Under the pieces are notes generated by a model. It ran no database searches and was not told where the DNA came from. It saw only the letters and a list, made by a program, of their open reading frames with translations. A stretch of DNA of 64,000 nt from Flavobacterium sp. ZT3R18 (GTDB taxonomy: Bacteria > Bacteroidota > Bacteroidia > Flavobacteriales > Flavobacteriaceae), in NCBI RefSeq assembly GCF_007097385.1, contig NZ_VJZS01000003.1:62001-126000 (forward strand). The letters run 5' to 3'. Positions 44,131 to 52,251 of this stretch are shown piece after piece. Made by a program: the position numbers and the translations under genes. The first letter of the stretch is position 1; every line of letters starts with the position of its first letter.

Positions 44131-46631
44131 AAATAACATTTACTCTCACAAAAAAAATACTGACACTAGGGTTACTAATCTTTAATTTAAACAATGCTAT
44201 AGCCCAAACTGATGTCAATATAAACAAAGAATGGATGAGTACTCCTAAGGAAGTTAATAAGACAGACGATGTGAAAATTATTTTTGATAAAACACAGGTT
44301 AGCAATTACAAAATTTGTTATGTCAATTCAATGTACTTTAAGAAACATGAACTAAAAAAAACTGATGAAGGTGTAAAATCATATGTAACAATTACCAAAG
44401 ATATTTTAAATAAGCAAAAAGACACTCTCTCAATAATAATTTGCGATAACCAAGATAAACTTTTAGAAAAAATCAGCATACCTTTTTCAAAAGAAAATTC
44501 AATATCAGCAACAACTAATAATGCAACTCAGGAAAATAAAACCATAACACTAGATAAACCCACTGGTTATGCATTTGAAGATGCTAAACTTCTCCAAGAA
44601 GCAATACAAAAAAAAGACAAAAATAAGACTAATGAAATTCTAAATAAATATAATATTAAGATTGACATAAAAAAAACTATTAATTCTATTGATTTCAACG
44701 GTAATGAATTCTTTAATCAAAATGAAAGCCTAAAATCAGTTTTATTTTTAACAGATAAAGAAATAAATACACAAGGTGGTGGTGGTATCTCAATGTTATT
44801 AGGGAAATCGATTAGTGGATTAGATGTCACTAAATATGCAAATGCAATGGCAGAAGTTATGATTAAACATGCCAAAGAAGAATTAACAGTTGCTTTCTTT
44901 AACAAGTTTAAAAATTTTATTAAAGATAATGAAGAATTTAAAATTCTTTTCCCAAAAACATCTGAAGTCGTTTCAACTTTATTAAGTTATAAATATCCTG
45001 AAATGCTTCCTACACTACGTAATAATTTCCTAGATGACCTTCGTAAAATTACATTTAAAATTGACGATGTATTATTGTTGCCAAAATACAATGAGCTAGT
45101 CAAAAATTACCCTGAAATAACAGTAATCGTTCGTTCTATGAGATTAATTCATCAACTTGAAACTGGAGGATTAAATGCAATAGGCGTTTTACATCAATTA
45201 TCTGCTTTCAAAGAATGGGATGCTCCTGAAAATCAAACTAAATATAAATTCAAAAATGTTGGTAGTGCTTTAAAAATAGCAAACCTAATTAGTGAAAGCA
45301 TTTGCCATAAAGATTTGGAAGAACTAAAATGGCAAAATCCTAAAGAATTAGTTAAACTATTCGAAGATGAAGAATTATTTAAAATTTATCTAGGGTTATT
45401 ATATGAAAAATCCCGAGATATAAAATTTTATGAAAAAAATGGAAATAAAAACTTCAATGACATTCTTGTTACACAAATTGATAATGTTTTCTTTTTTCAA
45501 AACAAAATACAAGAGTTTGTTGATATAACAGCTAAGACACAAAATATAGTTAATGAAATTAAATCGAAAAAAGAAGATCAAATTAAAATTACAAATGATG
45601 AATATTATACTTATATCAGTACTTCGATAGATGTAATTGAATATGGTTTTTCTTTATACAATCATTTTGACGATAGTTTTGAAGTATCAGATGATTTAAT
45701 CAAATTAATGAGATTAGGTAACGATTTACATAAAAATATTTACGAAGAAAAATACAATGCTGCCATTATAAACACGATGGATATTTTTTCTAAAATAAAT
45801 GAGATCTCTTCAAATAATATAATAGGAACTAAATTTAAAGAAAATACTCCTGACAATATTAAAAATGAATCCAAGAAAATATTAGAGAAATTAGAGAAAA
45901 ATGAAACAGTTAGTAATTCTGAAATTGACAAATTAATTTCAAATTTAAATGAGGCTGAAATAAAAAATACAAAAGCCTATTTATATCAATTAAAACTCAA
46001 TAACTTATTCAATTTCGCCCAAAAAGCAAAACCTTATGCTCTCTTCATGGCAAATATGGTAGAAGCTAAAACAGAAGCTGATATTAAGGCTGCCTTCGAT
46101 GCTGTTATATTGCCTGTTGGAAGTTCTTCTATCAAAAAACATTCTGATTTTAATTTTAATATTCAATCCTATCTTGGAGCTCGTTATAGTTTTACTGACC
46201 CGAAAAATAACGCTCAAAGTACATGGAATGACAGAGTGGCAATTTCCGCTCCAATTGGTCTTAGTATAAGTTACGGATTGAATAATAATTGGGGATCGAT
46301 TTCATTATTCGCTCCATTATTAGATTTGGGAGCTATCGTAGATTACAAGCTTGAATATGAAAATGAAGGTACACCAGATGAAACTCTTGAATCAAAAGAT
46401 TACACAATCGAACTAGGACAAATTTTTTCGCCCGGAGCATACATAGTTTATGGAATTGGAGCTAACATCCCTATTTCAATCGGTATAGGTGGGCAATATG
46501 GACCTGGTCTCTCAAGAATTAATGATGACAAGTCAACTCAGGTCAATAATCCTTACTGGAAATGGAATGCTTTTTTATCAGTTGATATACCTCTATTTAA
46601 TTTTGTTAATTATCCTAAATTTAAAAAATAA
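44127..46631 (+). CDS. 834-aa exported protein of unknown function, coupled to the protease
   Basis: A signal peptide (1-27, ending AIAQ) is followed by a beta-rich Ig-like N-terminal region (about 30-140, VNKTDDVKIIFDKTQVSNYK). Next is a long alpha-helical middle (about 150-660) rich in Lys, Glu and Asn with a Gly patch (NTQGGGGISMLLG). The last about 170 residues are strand-rich with aromatic and glycine residues (SYLGARYSFTDPKNN, VAISAPIGLSISYGLNNNWG, GANIPISIGIGGQYGPGLS), which look like part of an outer-membrane beta barrel or a beta-sandwich. No known family was recognised. The ATGA overlap with the protease gene and shared direction tie it to the lytic-enzyme cluster. Possible roles: an envelope effector, a receptor, or a protease-activated toxin (all inferred). 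Confidence 0.7.
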   Translation: MKITFTLTKKILTLGLLIFNLNNAIAQTDVNINKEWMSTPKEVNKTDDVKIIFDKTQVSNYKICYVNSMYFKKHELKKTDEGVKSYVTITKDILNKQKDTLSIIICDNQDKLLEKISIPFSKENSISATTNNATQENKTITLDKPTGYAFEDAKLLQEAIQKKDKNKTNEILNKYNIKIDIKKTINSIDFNGNEFFNQNESLKSVLFLTDKEINTQGGGGISMLLGKSISGLDVTKYANAMAEVMIKHAKEELTVAFFNKFKNFIKDNEEFKILFPKTSEVVSTLLSYKYPEMLPTLRNNFLDDLRKITFKIDDVLLLPKYNELVKNYPEITVIVRSMRLIHQLETGGLNAIGVLHQLSAFKEWDAPENQTKYKFKNVGSALKIANLISESICHKDLEELKWQNPKELVKLFEDEELFKIYLGLLYEKSRDIKFYEKNGNKNFNDILVTQIDNVFFFQNKIQEFVDITAKTQNIVNEIKSKKEDQIKITNDEYYTYISTSIDVIEYGFSLYNHFDDSFEVSDDLIKLMRLGNDLHKNIYEEKYNAAIINTMDIFSKINEISSNNIIGTKFKENTPDNIKNESKKILEKLEKNETVSNSEIDKLISNLNEAEIKNTKAYLYQLKLNNLFNFAQKAKPYALFMANMVEAKTEADIKAAFDAVILPVGSSSIKKHSDFNFNIQSYLGARYSFTDPKNNAQSTWNDRVAISAPIGLSISYGLNNNWGSISLFAPLLDLGAIVDYKLEYENEGTPDETLESKDYTIELGQIFSPGAYIVYGIGANIPISIGIGGQYGPGLSRINDDKSTQVNNPYWKWNAFLSVDIPLFNFVNYPKFKK

Positions 46632-46676
46632 AAAGCAATAAAACATTTTTTTATAAACAATAATAATCTAAAATTA

Positions 46677-46720
46677 AATCCCGATAATCACTATTCTAAA
46701 ATAGCAATCATCGGGATTAT
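46677..46720. terminator. Bidirectional hairpin after the accessory cluster
   Basis: The outer stem AATCCCGAT (46677-46685) pairs with 46710-46718, and an inner stem CTATT/AATAG continues it. It lies between the 834-aa protein gene and the convergent THUMP methyltransferase gene. Confidence 0.65.
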
Positions 46721-46738
46721 ATTCAGTATCAAAACTCT

Positions 46739-47908
46739 TTATTCAGCATCAGGAACAACTTGAAACTTCGTCCTCTTACTTCCCTCATACATTTCATACT
46801 TCACTAATCTCGCTTCCAAACTTGCATTAAAAAGTTTGATTTTTCGTGAAGGTTTCAGTCCAACATATTTCAATGCTTCAAGGTTTGCCGTAATAAACCA
46901 AGCGTTTGTTCCTGGATAATTTTTCTTCAAGGTATCACCAATACTTTTGTAGAATTCTTCCATGTGAATATCCAAACGCTCATCATAGGGCGGATTGAAA
47001 ACAATATGCAATTTCCCTTCAGACGTTTTCTCTGTATCAAAGAAATTCTGCTCCTCTATCTTAATATATTCATCCAGATTGGCATTCTTCACATTGTCTT
47101 TCGCTTTTTGAACCGCAGACGGCGCTTTATCATACCCTTTTATGGTGTAATGAAATTCGCGTACCCGCTTCAATAAACTATCTTGAATACTATCAAACAA
47201 ATCATTGTCCCAATCGTTCCATTTTTCGAAAGCGAATTCCTTACGGTTAATGTTTGCGGGAATATTACACGCAATCATAGCCGCTTCTGCAAGGAAAGTT
47301 CCAGAACCACACATCGGATCCAAGAAATCAGTTTGACCATCCCAACCCGAAAGCAGCAAAATTCCTGCTGCCAAAACCTCGTTAATAGGAGCAATATTCG
47401 TAGCTGTTCTGTACCCACGTTGGTGCAATGAATTTCCAGAAGTGTCTAATGCTACCGAAACCTGATCTTTATCAATATGAATATTAATTCTCAAATCTGG
47501 AAAAGCTTTATCAATACTAGGACGTTGTCCCGTTCTTTCACGAAACTGATCCACGATCGCATCTTTACATTTTTGTGACACAAACTCCGAGTGGTTAAAA
47601 TACTCCGAATGCACCGTTGCATCAATCACAAAAGTCTGATTGGCATTGATATATTTAGACCAATTCGTCCCTCGAATTCCTTTGTATAACGATTGTTCGT
47701 CTCTCGCTTTAAAAAAATAAATCGGCTTCAAAATCTTCAAAGCCGTACGCAAAGACAAATTCGCTTTGTACATAAAACCTTTGTCTCCCTTAAAACTTAC
47801 CATTCTCACCCCCTGCTCCACATCCTGTGCGCCCAGCATTGTTAACTCTTTCGCCAGTATTTCTTCAAAACCAAAAAAGGTTTTGGCAATCATCTTAAAA
47901 TTCTCCAT
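46739..47908 (-). CDS. THUMP-domain class I RNA methyltransferase (RlmL-like)
   Basis: A 389-aa protein. The N-terminal THUMP RNA-binding domain (about 1-160) carries AKTFFGFEEILAKELTMLGA and related strands. The C-terminal Rossmann methyltransferase domain has the SAM motif FLDPMCGSGTFLAEAAMIAC and motif IV IVFNPPYDERL, the signature of N2-guanine or N6-adenine RNA methyltransferases such as the RlmL half of E. coli RlmKL (23S G2445). The target is inferred. It is divergent from a second SAM-dependent methyltransferase gene with abutting promoters. Confidence 0.88.
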   Translation of the reverse strand: MENFKMIAKTFFGFEEILAKELTMLGAQDVEQGVRMVSFKGDKGFMYKANLSLRTALKILKPIYFFKARDEQSLYKGIRGTNWSKYINANQTFVIDATVHSEYFNHSEFVSQKCKDAIVDQFRERTGQRPSIDKAFPDLRINIHIDKDQVSVALDTSGNSLHQRGYRTATNIAPINEVLAAGILLLSGWDGQTDFLDPMCGSGTFLAEAAMIACNIPANINRKEFAFEKWNDWDNDLFDSIQDSLLKRVREFHYTIKGYDKAPSAVQKAKDNVKNANLDEYIKIEEQNFFDTEKTSEGKLHIVFNPPYDERLDIHMEEFYKSIGDTLKKNYPGTNAWFITANLEALKYVGLKPSRKIKLFNASLEARLVKYEMYEGSKRTKFQVVPDAE

Positions 47909-47954
47909 AGCCCCCTAACCCCCAAATGGGGGAATTGTTATCATTAATATTCAG

Positions 47955-47962
47955 CAAAAATA
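47955..47962 (-). promoter_or_regulatory. -7 element of the THUMP methyltransferase gene (TATTTTTG)
   Basis: TAnnTTTG on the minus strand, 46 bases before the start. Only 3 bases separate it from the divergent -7 element at 47966-47973. Confidence 0.45.
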
Positions 47963-47965
47963 CAC

Positions 47966-47973
47966 TAAATTTG
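47966..47973 (+). promoter_or_regulatory. -7 element of the divergent methyltransferase gene (TAAATTTG)
   Basis: TAAATTTGC, a perfect match, 28 bases before the start codon at 48002. Confidence 0.55.
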
Positions 47974-48001
47974 CGGGACTAAATTAATTGAAAAAGAATA
48001 A

Positions 48002-48778
48002 ATGTCCGATTCTACAAATAACAATCCCGAAGCTTCGGGACAAATCCCAAATTCCAATCCAGAAAACTGGTTTGCCTCTTGGTTCGACAGCCCGTATTAC
48101 CACATTCTTTACAAAGAAAGAAACTACAGAGAAGCCCAATTGTTTATGGACAATCTGACGCACTACCTCAATCTTCCCGAGAAAGCCAAAGTGCTTGATT
48201 TGGCTTGTGGCAAAGGTCGTCATGCTATCTACTTAAACCAATTAGGATTCAACGTCGTCGGTGCAGATTTATCCGAAAACAGTATTGTCGAAGCACAAAA
48301 AAACAGCAACGAAACCTTGCATTTTCAAGTACACGACATGCGTGAAACTTTTGAAGATAAATTCGATGCTATTTTCAATTTGTTTACCAGTTTTGGATAT
48401 TTTGAAAACGACGAGGACAATCTCACCACACTAAAAGCCATCAAAGAAAGCTTAACCGAATATGGTTTTGCTGTAATTGATTTTATGAATGTAACAAACG
48501 TGCTTAACACTTTGGTTCCCGAAGAAGTAAAGACCGTTGATGAAATCGATTTTCATATCAAACGTTATCTAAAAGACGGACACATCTACAAAGAAATCGA
48601 TTTTGAAGATCAAGGTCAAAAATTTCATTTCACCGAAAAAGTAAAAGCCCTAACCCTGAAAGACTTTGAAGAAATGATGGAAGAAGCAGGGATATTTTTA
48701 CTGGATATTTTTGGCGATTATAAATTAAAAAAATTCCACAAAACCGAAAGCGAACGATTAATCATGATTTTTAAATAA
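48002..48778 (+). CDS. Class I SAM-dependent methyltransferase
   Basis: A 258-aa protein with a Methyltransf_25/11-type Rossmann fold: motif I KVLDLACGKGRHAIYLNQLG (with the acidic D in VVGADLSENSI as motif II), and IFNLFTSFGYFENDEDN as motif IV. The target is unknown. Codons about 9-13 contain the palindrome TCCCGAAGCTTCGGGA (48025-48040), a member of the intergenic palindrome family, inside a poorly conserved N-terminus. The next gene starts on the last base of its stop codon (TAATG). Confidence 0.85.
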   Translation: MSDSTNNNPEASGQIPNSNPENWFASWFDSPYYHILYKERNYREAQLFMDNLTHYLNLPEKAKVLDLACGKGRHAIYLNQLGFNVVGADLSENSIVEAQKNSNETLHFQVHDMRETFEDKFDAIFNLFTSFGYFENDEDNLTTLKAIKESLTEYGFAVIDFMNVTNVLNTLVPEEVKTVDEIDFHIKRYLKDGHIYKEIDFEDQGQKFHFTEKVKALTLKDFEEMMEEAGIFLLDIFGDYKLKKFHKTESERLIMIFK

Positions 48779-49446
48779 TGAATTACCTTTTACCCTTACT
48801 TTCCGTAATAATAGGTTATATAATAGCTTTATTTTTAAAACCCCAGAACAAAACTAACCTTAAACTACTATTAGCTTTTAGTGGTTCTTTTCTGTTGTCT
48901 CTTACCGTAATGCACCTACTACCGGAAGTGTACGAAAGTCAAAACAGTAACATTGGACTTTTTATTATGCTTGGAATTTTATTCCAAATCATATTAGAAT
49001 TTTTCTCCAAAGGTGCCGAGCACGGTCACGTTCATGGTCATGCCAAAATATATCAAATACCTTGGTTGCTGTTCACCAGTCTTTGCATACACGCCTTTCT
49101 CGAAGGATTTCCTGTTGGTCATCATCATGATCTAGCCGTTGGAATCGCAATTCATCATTTGCCAATTGCCATCATATTGACCACCTTTTTCGTTAATGCA
49201 AGCCTAGACCAAAAGGCGATTTTTTTCTTTATGATCACTTTTGCAATCATGACGCCATTGGGTACGATAGCATCTGATTTTATACCACAATTGAATGACT
49301 ATTACACCCAGATAACTGCCGTGGTTATTGGAATATTATTCCATATTTCATCGACTATCATTTTCGAAAGTAGTGAAGGTCATAAATTCAATATCGCCAA
49401 AGTATCTATGATTGTGATTGGAATAGCCTTGGCGTATTTTATATAA
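48778..49446 (+). CDS. ZIP-family metal transporter
   Basis: A 222-aa membrane protein of the ZIP family, which imports Zn, Fe or other divalent metals. About seven or eight helices are visible. The loop HGHVHGHAKI (about 84-93) is His-rich as usual, and the metal-binding helices contain HAFLEGFPVGHHHDLAVG and IHHLPIAIIL. Shorter than the typical 250-300 aa but with all core helices. It overlaps the methyltransferase stop by one base, so the two are translationally coupled. Confidence 0.88.
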   Translation: MNYLLPLLSVIIGYIIALFLKPQNKTNLKLLLAFSGSFLLSLTVMHLLPEVYESQNSNIGLFIMLGILFQIILEFFSKGAEHGHVHGHAKIYQIPWLLFTSLCIHAFLEGFPVGHHHDLAVGIAIHHLPIAIILTTFFVNASLDQKAIFFFMITFAIMTPLGTIASDFIPQLNDYYTQITAVVIGILFHISSTIIFESSEGHKFNIAKVSMIVIGIALAYFI

Positions 49447-49462
49447 ATTTGGGCGTGCCACC

Positions 49463-49550
49463 ATTAGGGAAAAGGGCCAAATCTAGCAACCGCATATTCG
49501 GCCCCTTTCCCTAATGCTGTCGGGCTTCCCGATAATTATCGGGACACGCT
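49463..49550. repeat. Inverted repeat plus palindrome in the gap after the ZIP gene
   Basis: ATTAGGGAAAAGGGCC (49463-49478) pairs with 49500-49515 with one mismatch, and may serve as the terminator of the ZIP gene. The palindrome TCCCGATAATTATCGGGA (49527-49544) follows. The flanks (GGGCGTGCC before; ACACGCTACAAGGTAGCTA and CTATCCCTCACGCA after) resemble an intergenic element that recurs in flavobacterial genomes. Confidence 0.65.
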
Positions 49551-49637
49551 ACAAGGTAGCTAGCTCCTATCCCTCACGCAATTCACGGCAAAACAATAAA
49601 ATTCGTATTTTCACAATAAAAATAGCAACTCAAAACT

Positions 49638-50453
49638 ATGACTTTCACCAAAACCACCGAACAATCCTCCAAATACGAACATTTAGAAAAAATGTCGGTT
49701 CAAGAATTGCTTTCTAACATCAATCAGGAAGACCAAACGGTGCCTCTTGCTGTAGAAAAAGCCTTGCAACAAATAGAAACATTGGTCACCGAAATCGTTG
49801 CCAAAATGAAATTGGGCGGACGCTTATTCTACATAGGAGCAGGAACTTCAGGACGTTTGGGGATTTTGGATGCCTCCGAGTGTCCTCCTACTTTTGGAGT
49901 ACCTTTTGATTTGGTTGTTGGTATTATTGCTGGTGGAGACACCGCCATTCGCAAAGCCGTAGAAAACGCCGAAGACAACACCACACAAGCTTGGGAAGAT
50001 TTAAAAGCTTTTGATGTAAACGAAAATGATGTTGTTGTGGGTATTGCAGCCTCTGGAACTACACCTTATGTTATTGGAGGTTTACAAGCCTGCAATGCAC
50101 AAAATATTAGCACTGGAAGTATTTCCTGCAATGCTGGAAGTCCGCTTTCGCAAACGGCAAAATTTCCAATCGAAGTTATTGTGGGTCCTGAATTTGTAAC
50201 CGGTAGCTCGAGAATGAAAGCCGGAACGGCGCAAAAACTGGTACTGAATATGATTACCACCTCCACTATGATTCAGCTTGGAAAAGTGAAAGGAAACAAA
50301 ATGGTCGATATGCAATTGAGCAATAGCAAACTAGTGGATCGTGGCGTAAAAATGATTATGGGAGAAATCCCTGTAACCTACGAAGAAGGCTCCGAATTGC
50401 TAAAAACACACGGAAGCGTGAGAAAAGCAGTTGATTTTTATAACAAAAAATAA
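49638..50453 (+). CDS. murQ: N-acetylmuramic acid 6-phosphate etherase
   Basis: A 271-aa SIS-domain enzyme of cell-wall recycling: it cleaves the lactyl ether of MurNAc-6-phosphate to give GlcNAc-6-phosphate and D-lactate. The SIS phosphosugar motifs are IGAGTSGRLGILDASECPPT, GIIAGGDTAIRKAVE and GSSRMKAGTAQKL; the catalytic Glu lies in the ENAEDN region. Slightly shorter than the E. coli enzyme (298 aa). Two small genes follow in the same direction. No MurP or anhMurNAc kinase gene is visible nearby. Confidence 0.93.
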   Translation: MTFTKTTEQSSKYEHLEKMSVQELLSNINQEDQTVPLAVEKALQQIETLVTEIVAKMKLGGRLFYIGAGTSGRLGILDASECPPTFGVPFDLVVGIIAGGDTAIRKAVENAEDNTTQAWEDLKAFDVNENDVVVGIAASGTTPYVIGGLQACNAQNISTGSISCNAGSPLSQTAKFPIEVIVGPEFVTGSSRMKAGTAQKLVLNMITTSTMIQLGKVKGNKMVDMQLSNSKLVDRGVKMIMGEIPVTYEEGSELLKTHGSVRKAVDFYNKK

Positions 50454-50508
50454 AAACCAGTTTTCAGTAAATCTTGAAACTTTAAACCTGAAACTTTAAA
50501 ATACAAAA

Positions 50509-50727
50509 ATGGCAAACAAAGAACTCTTAGCAAAAGGAATCAAATATTTATCGGGTGCATTACCGCTTATGTTTATAGGCCCATCGGTGATTTATAATGC
50601 ATTTATGAATCAAAAAAACGACTGGCATTATTTGGTTTTAGCCATAGGAATCATTGCTTGTCTAGCATCTATGTATTTGATGTTTTTGGGTTTGAAAATA
50701 ATAATGAAAGGGATATTTAACGACTAA
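50509..50727 (+). CDS. DUF6095-type small membrane protein
   Basis: A 72-aa protein with two transmembrane helices (about 13-31 and 40-66). The layout KYLSGALPLMFIGPSVIYNA then WHYLVLAIGIIACLASMYLM is that of DUF6095, a flavobacterial family usually next to murQ. The last base of its stop is the first base of the next start codon. Confidence 0.7.
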   Translation: MANKELLAKGIKYLSGALPLMFIGPSVIYNAFMNQKNDWHYLVLAIGIIACLASMYLMFLGLKIIMKGIFND

Positions 50728-51299
50728 TGGAAAACCTAATTCACGTTCAAAAAACATTCGATAAAGTCATATACATTGACAAGAAAATCAATAACCGAGA
50801 ATTTGAAGACTGCATTTTCAAAAACTGTGATTTCTCCAATAGTGATTTCTCCTATAATACGTTTATGGATTGTGAATTCATTGATTGCAATTTATCGATG
50901 ACTCAATTAACAGGAACTAGTCTAAAAACCGTGAGTTTCAAGAACTGTAAACTCTTGGGAATTCAATTTCATACTTGCGAAGATTTTTTATTCAATGTGC
51001 AATTTCAAGATAGTGCTTTGGATTACTGCTCGTTTGCGAATAAGAAAATGCCCAAAACCAAATTCAATTCCTGTTCGATGAAAGAAGTAACTTTTGTTGG
51101 AACTAATTTGACCAATTCAGTTTTTGAAAACTGTAATTTGGATAATGCTATTTTTAACGATACTATTTTGGCTGGAGCCGATTTTACTACAGCCTACAAT
51201 TATAAAATAGACCCCGAATTCAATCCGATGAAAAAAGCTAAATTTTCTAGTCAGGGAATCGTTGGTCTTTTGGATAAATATGATATAAAAATTGAGTGA
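50727..51299 (+). CDS. Pentapeptide-repeat protein
   Basis: A 190-aa protein made of A(D/N)LXX-like pentapeptides, here in the Asn/Ser/Cys-rich form: FENCNLDNAIFNDTILAGAD, CDFSNSDFSYNTFMDCEFID. The repeats form a right-handed quadrilateral beta-helix (about 20-165), ending with a short tail (GIVGLLDKYDIKIE). Some family members mimic DNA and protect gyrase (Qnr), but most have unknown roles. It overlaps DUF6095 by one base, so the three genes murQ, DUF6095 and this one form a run. Confidence 0.85.
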   Translation: MENLIHVQKTFDKVIYIDKKINNREFEDCIFKNCDFSNSDFSYNTFMDCEFIDCNLSMTQLTGTSLKTVSFKNCKLLGIQFHTCEDFLFNVQFQDSALDYCSFANKKMPKTKFNSCSMKEVTFVGTNLTNSVFENCNLDNAIFNDTILAGADFTTAYNYKIDPEFNPMKKAKFSSQGIVGLLDKYDIKIE

Positions 51300-51346
51300 T
51301 TGTTTGAATTATCTTATGTATATTGTAGCTGTTTAAAATTTAACCG

Positions 51347-51826
51347 ATGGAACTCCAAGAACAATTTTCACACATAACGACTCTCATATCAAAAGCAAAA
51401 GAGAATGCTTTCCATGCTGTAAACAAGGAATTGGTAACTCTCTATTGGCATGTTGGGGAATATGTAAGTCAACAAGTAGAAAAGAAAACTTGGGGGAAAT
51501 CGGTAGTAAATGATTTGTCCCTTTTTATTCAGCGGTCAGAACCCAATATAGTTGGTTTTTCTCCTCAAAATATATGGAGAATGAAGCAATTTGTAGAGAC
51601 CTATAAAGATTTCCCAAAACTCGCGACACTGTCGCGAGTTTTTCCAAAAGACAAAATAATTTTGAATACCGAGGAAATCACAATGAGTAAGAAATCTAAA
51701 ACAATCGTAGAGCGATTAAGTTATTATAGATATGAAAATGGTTTCATAACAATTCAAGCACTAGAAAATATGCGACCCCGCTGGGGTCAAAACCAAAAAC
51801 ATGATTCATTTTCTATAAACATATAA
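51347..51826 (+). pseudogene. Truncated DUF1016 (YhcG-type) nuclease gene
   Basis: A 159-codon ORF. Residues 1 to about 92 match the N-terminal DUF1016 helical domain (ELVTLYWHVGEYVSQQVEKK, WGKSVVNDLS, FSPQNIWRMKQFVETYKDFP), as in the intact 361-aa homologue at 57592-58677. Homology stops at KLATLSRV, exactly where a perfect hairpin lies (51616-51642), and the PDDEXK nuclease domain is missing. The remaining codons (about 100-159) run into the REP array at 51771 and look non-coding. Probably a remnant after insertion or deletion. Confidence 0.75.
51616..51642. repeat. Perfect hairpin with GACACTGTC core at the DUF1016 breakpoint
   Basis: AAAACTCGCGAC (51616-51627) and GTCGCGAGTTTT (51631-51642) are perfect reverse complements around ACT. 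The central nonamer GACACTGTC (51625-51633) also occurs twice in the second DUF1016 gene (58340, 58382) at a comparable place in the protein. Confidence 0.75.
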
Positions 51827-52203
51827 CCCCGCTGGGGTTGAAACTGGTAATATCCTTTTTTCTATAAACATGTAATTCCTCTGGGATTCTCAAACCACAT
51901 TGCGGTTATATGTTTATAGAAATAATGTGAATCAAGGGGATACTATAACTTTTGGGTTTTCAACGCAGATCTAAAGGATATCCACATTTTTTTTCAACCC
52001 TTGATTCGAATAAATAACAAATCAAGATAAAACATATAATACCTTTGGGATTCTATAAACACAATGGAGCTATGTTTTTTTTTATAGGAATAACTATAAG
52101 ACATTTAATCCCTCTCAAATTTTCTAACCGCAGAGCGGTTATATGTTTATAGAAATAACAAATCACGTTGCAACAACCCCAGAGGGGTTGAACGTTTATC
52201 AAT
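51771..52203. repeat. REP-like hairpin array next to a Y1 transposase
   Basis: At least seven units built from a short GC hairpin (ACCCCGCTGGGGT, TAACCGCAGAGCGGTTA, AACCCCAGAGGGGTT and decayed forms such as ATTCCTCTGGGAT) joined to TTTCTATAAACATATAA on one side. Units near 51771, 51809, 51858 and 52028 read in one direction; those near 51896 and 52124 read in the other, ending in ATATGTTTATAGAAATAA. This fills the 425-base gap before the transposase gene. The pairing of inverted units with this transposase is the REP/RAYT arrangement. Confidence 0.85.
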
Positions 52204-52251
52204 CAATAAAAGACATTTCATAAATCTGATTAATTTTAAGAATAAACAAGC

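Noticed and set aside
40782..46631. Prophage or phage lysis cassette
   Set aside because: Lysozyme and a cell-wall peptidase are present, but no capsid, tail, terminase, integrase or attachment site is seen, and the protease and 834-aa envelope protein are not phage-like.
51771..52203. Possible CRISPR array before the Y1 transposase
   Set aside because: The units are palindromic but vary in sequence, spacing and orientation, and no cas genes are present; the REP/RAYT explanation fits better.
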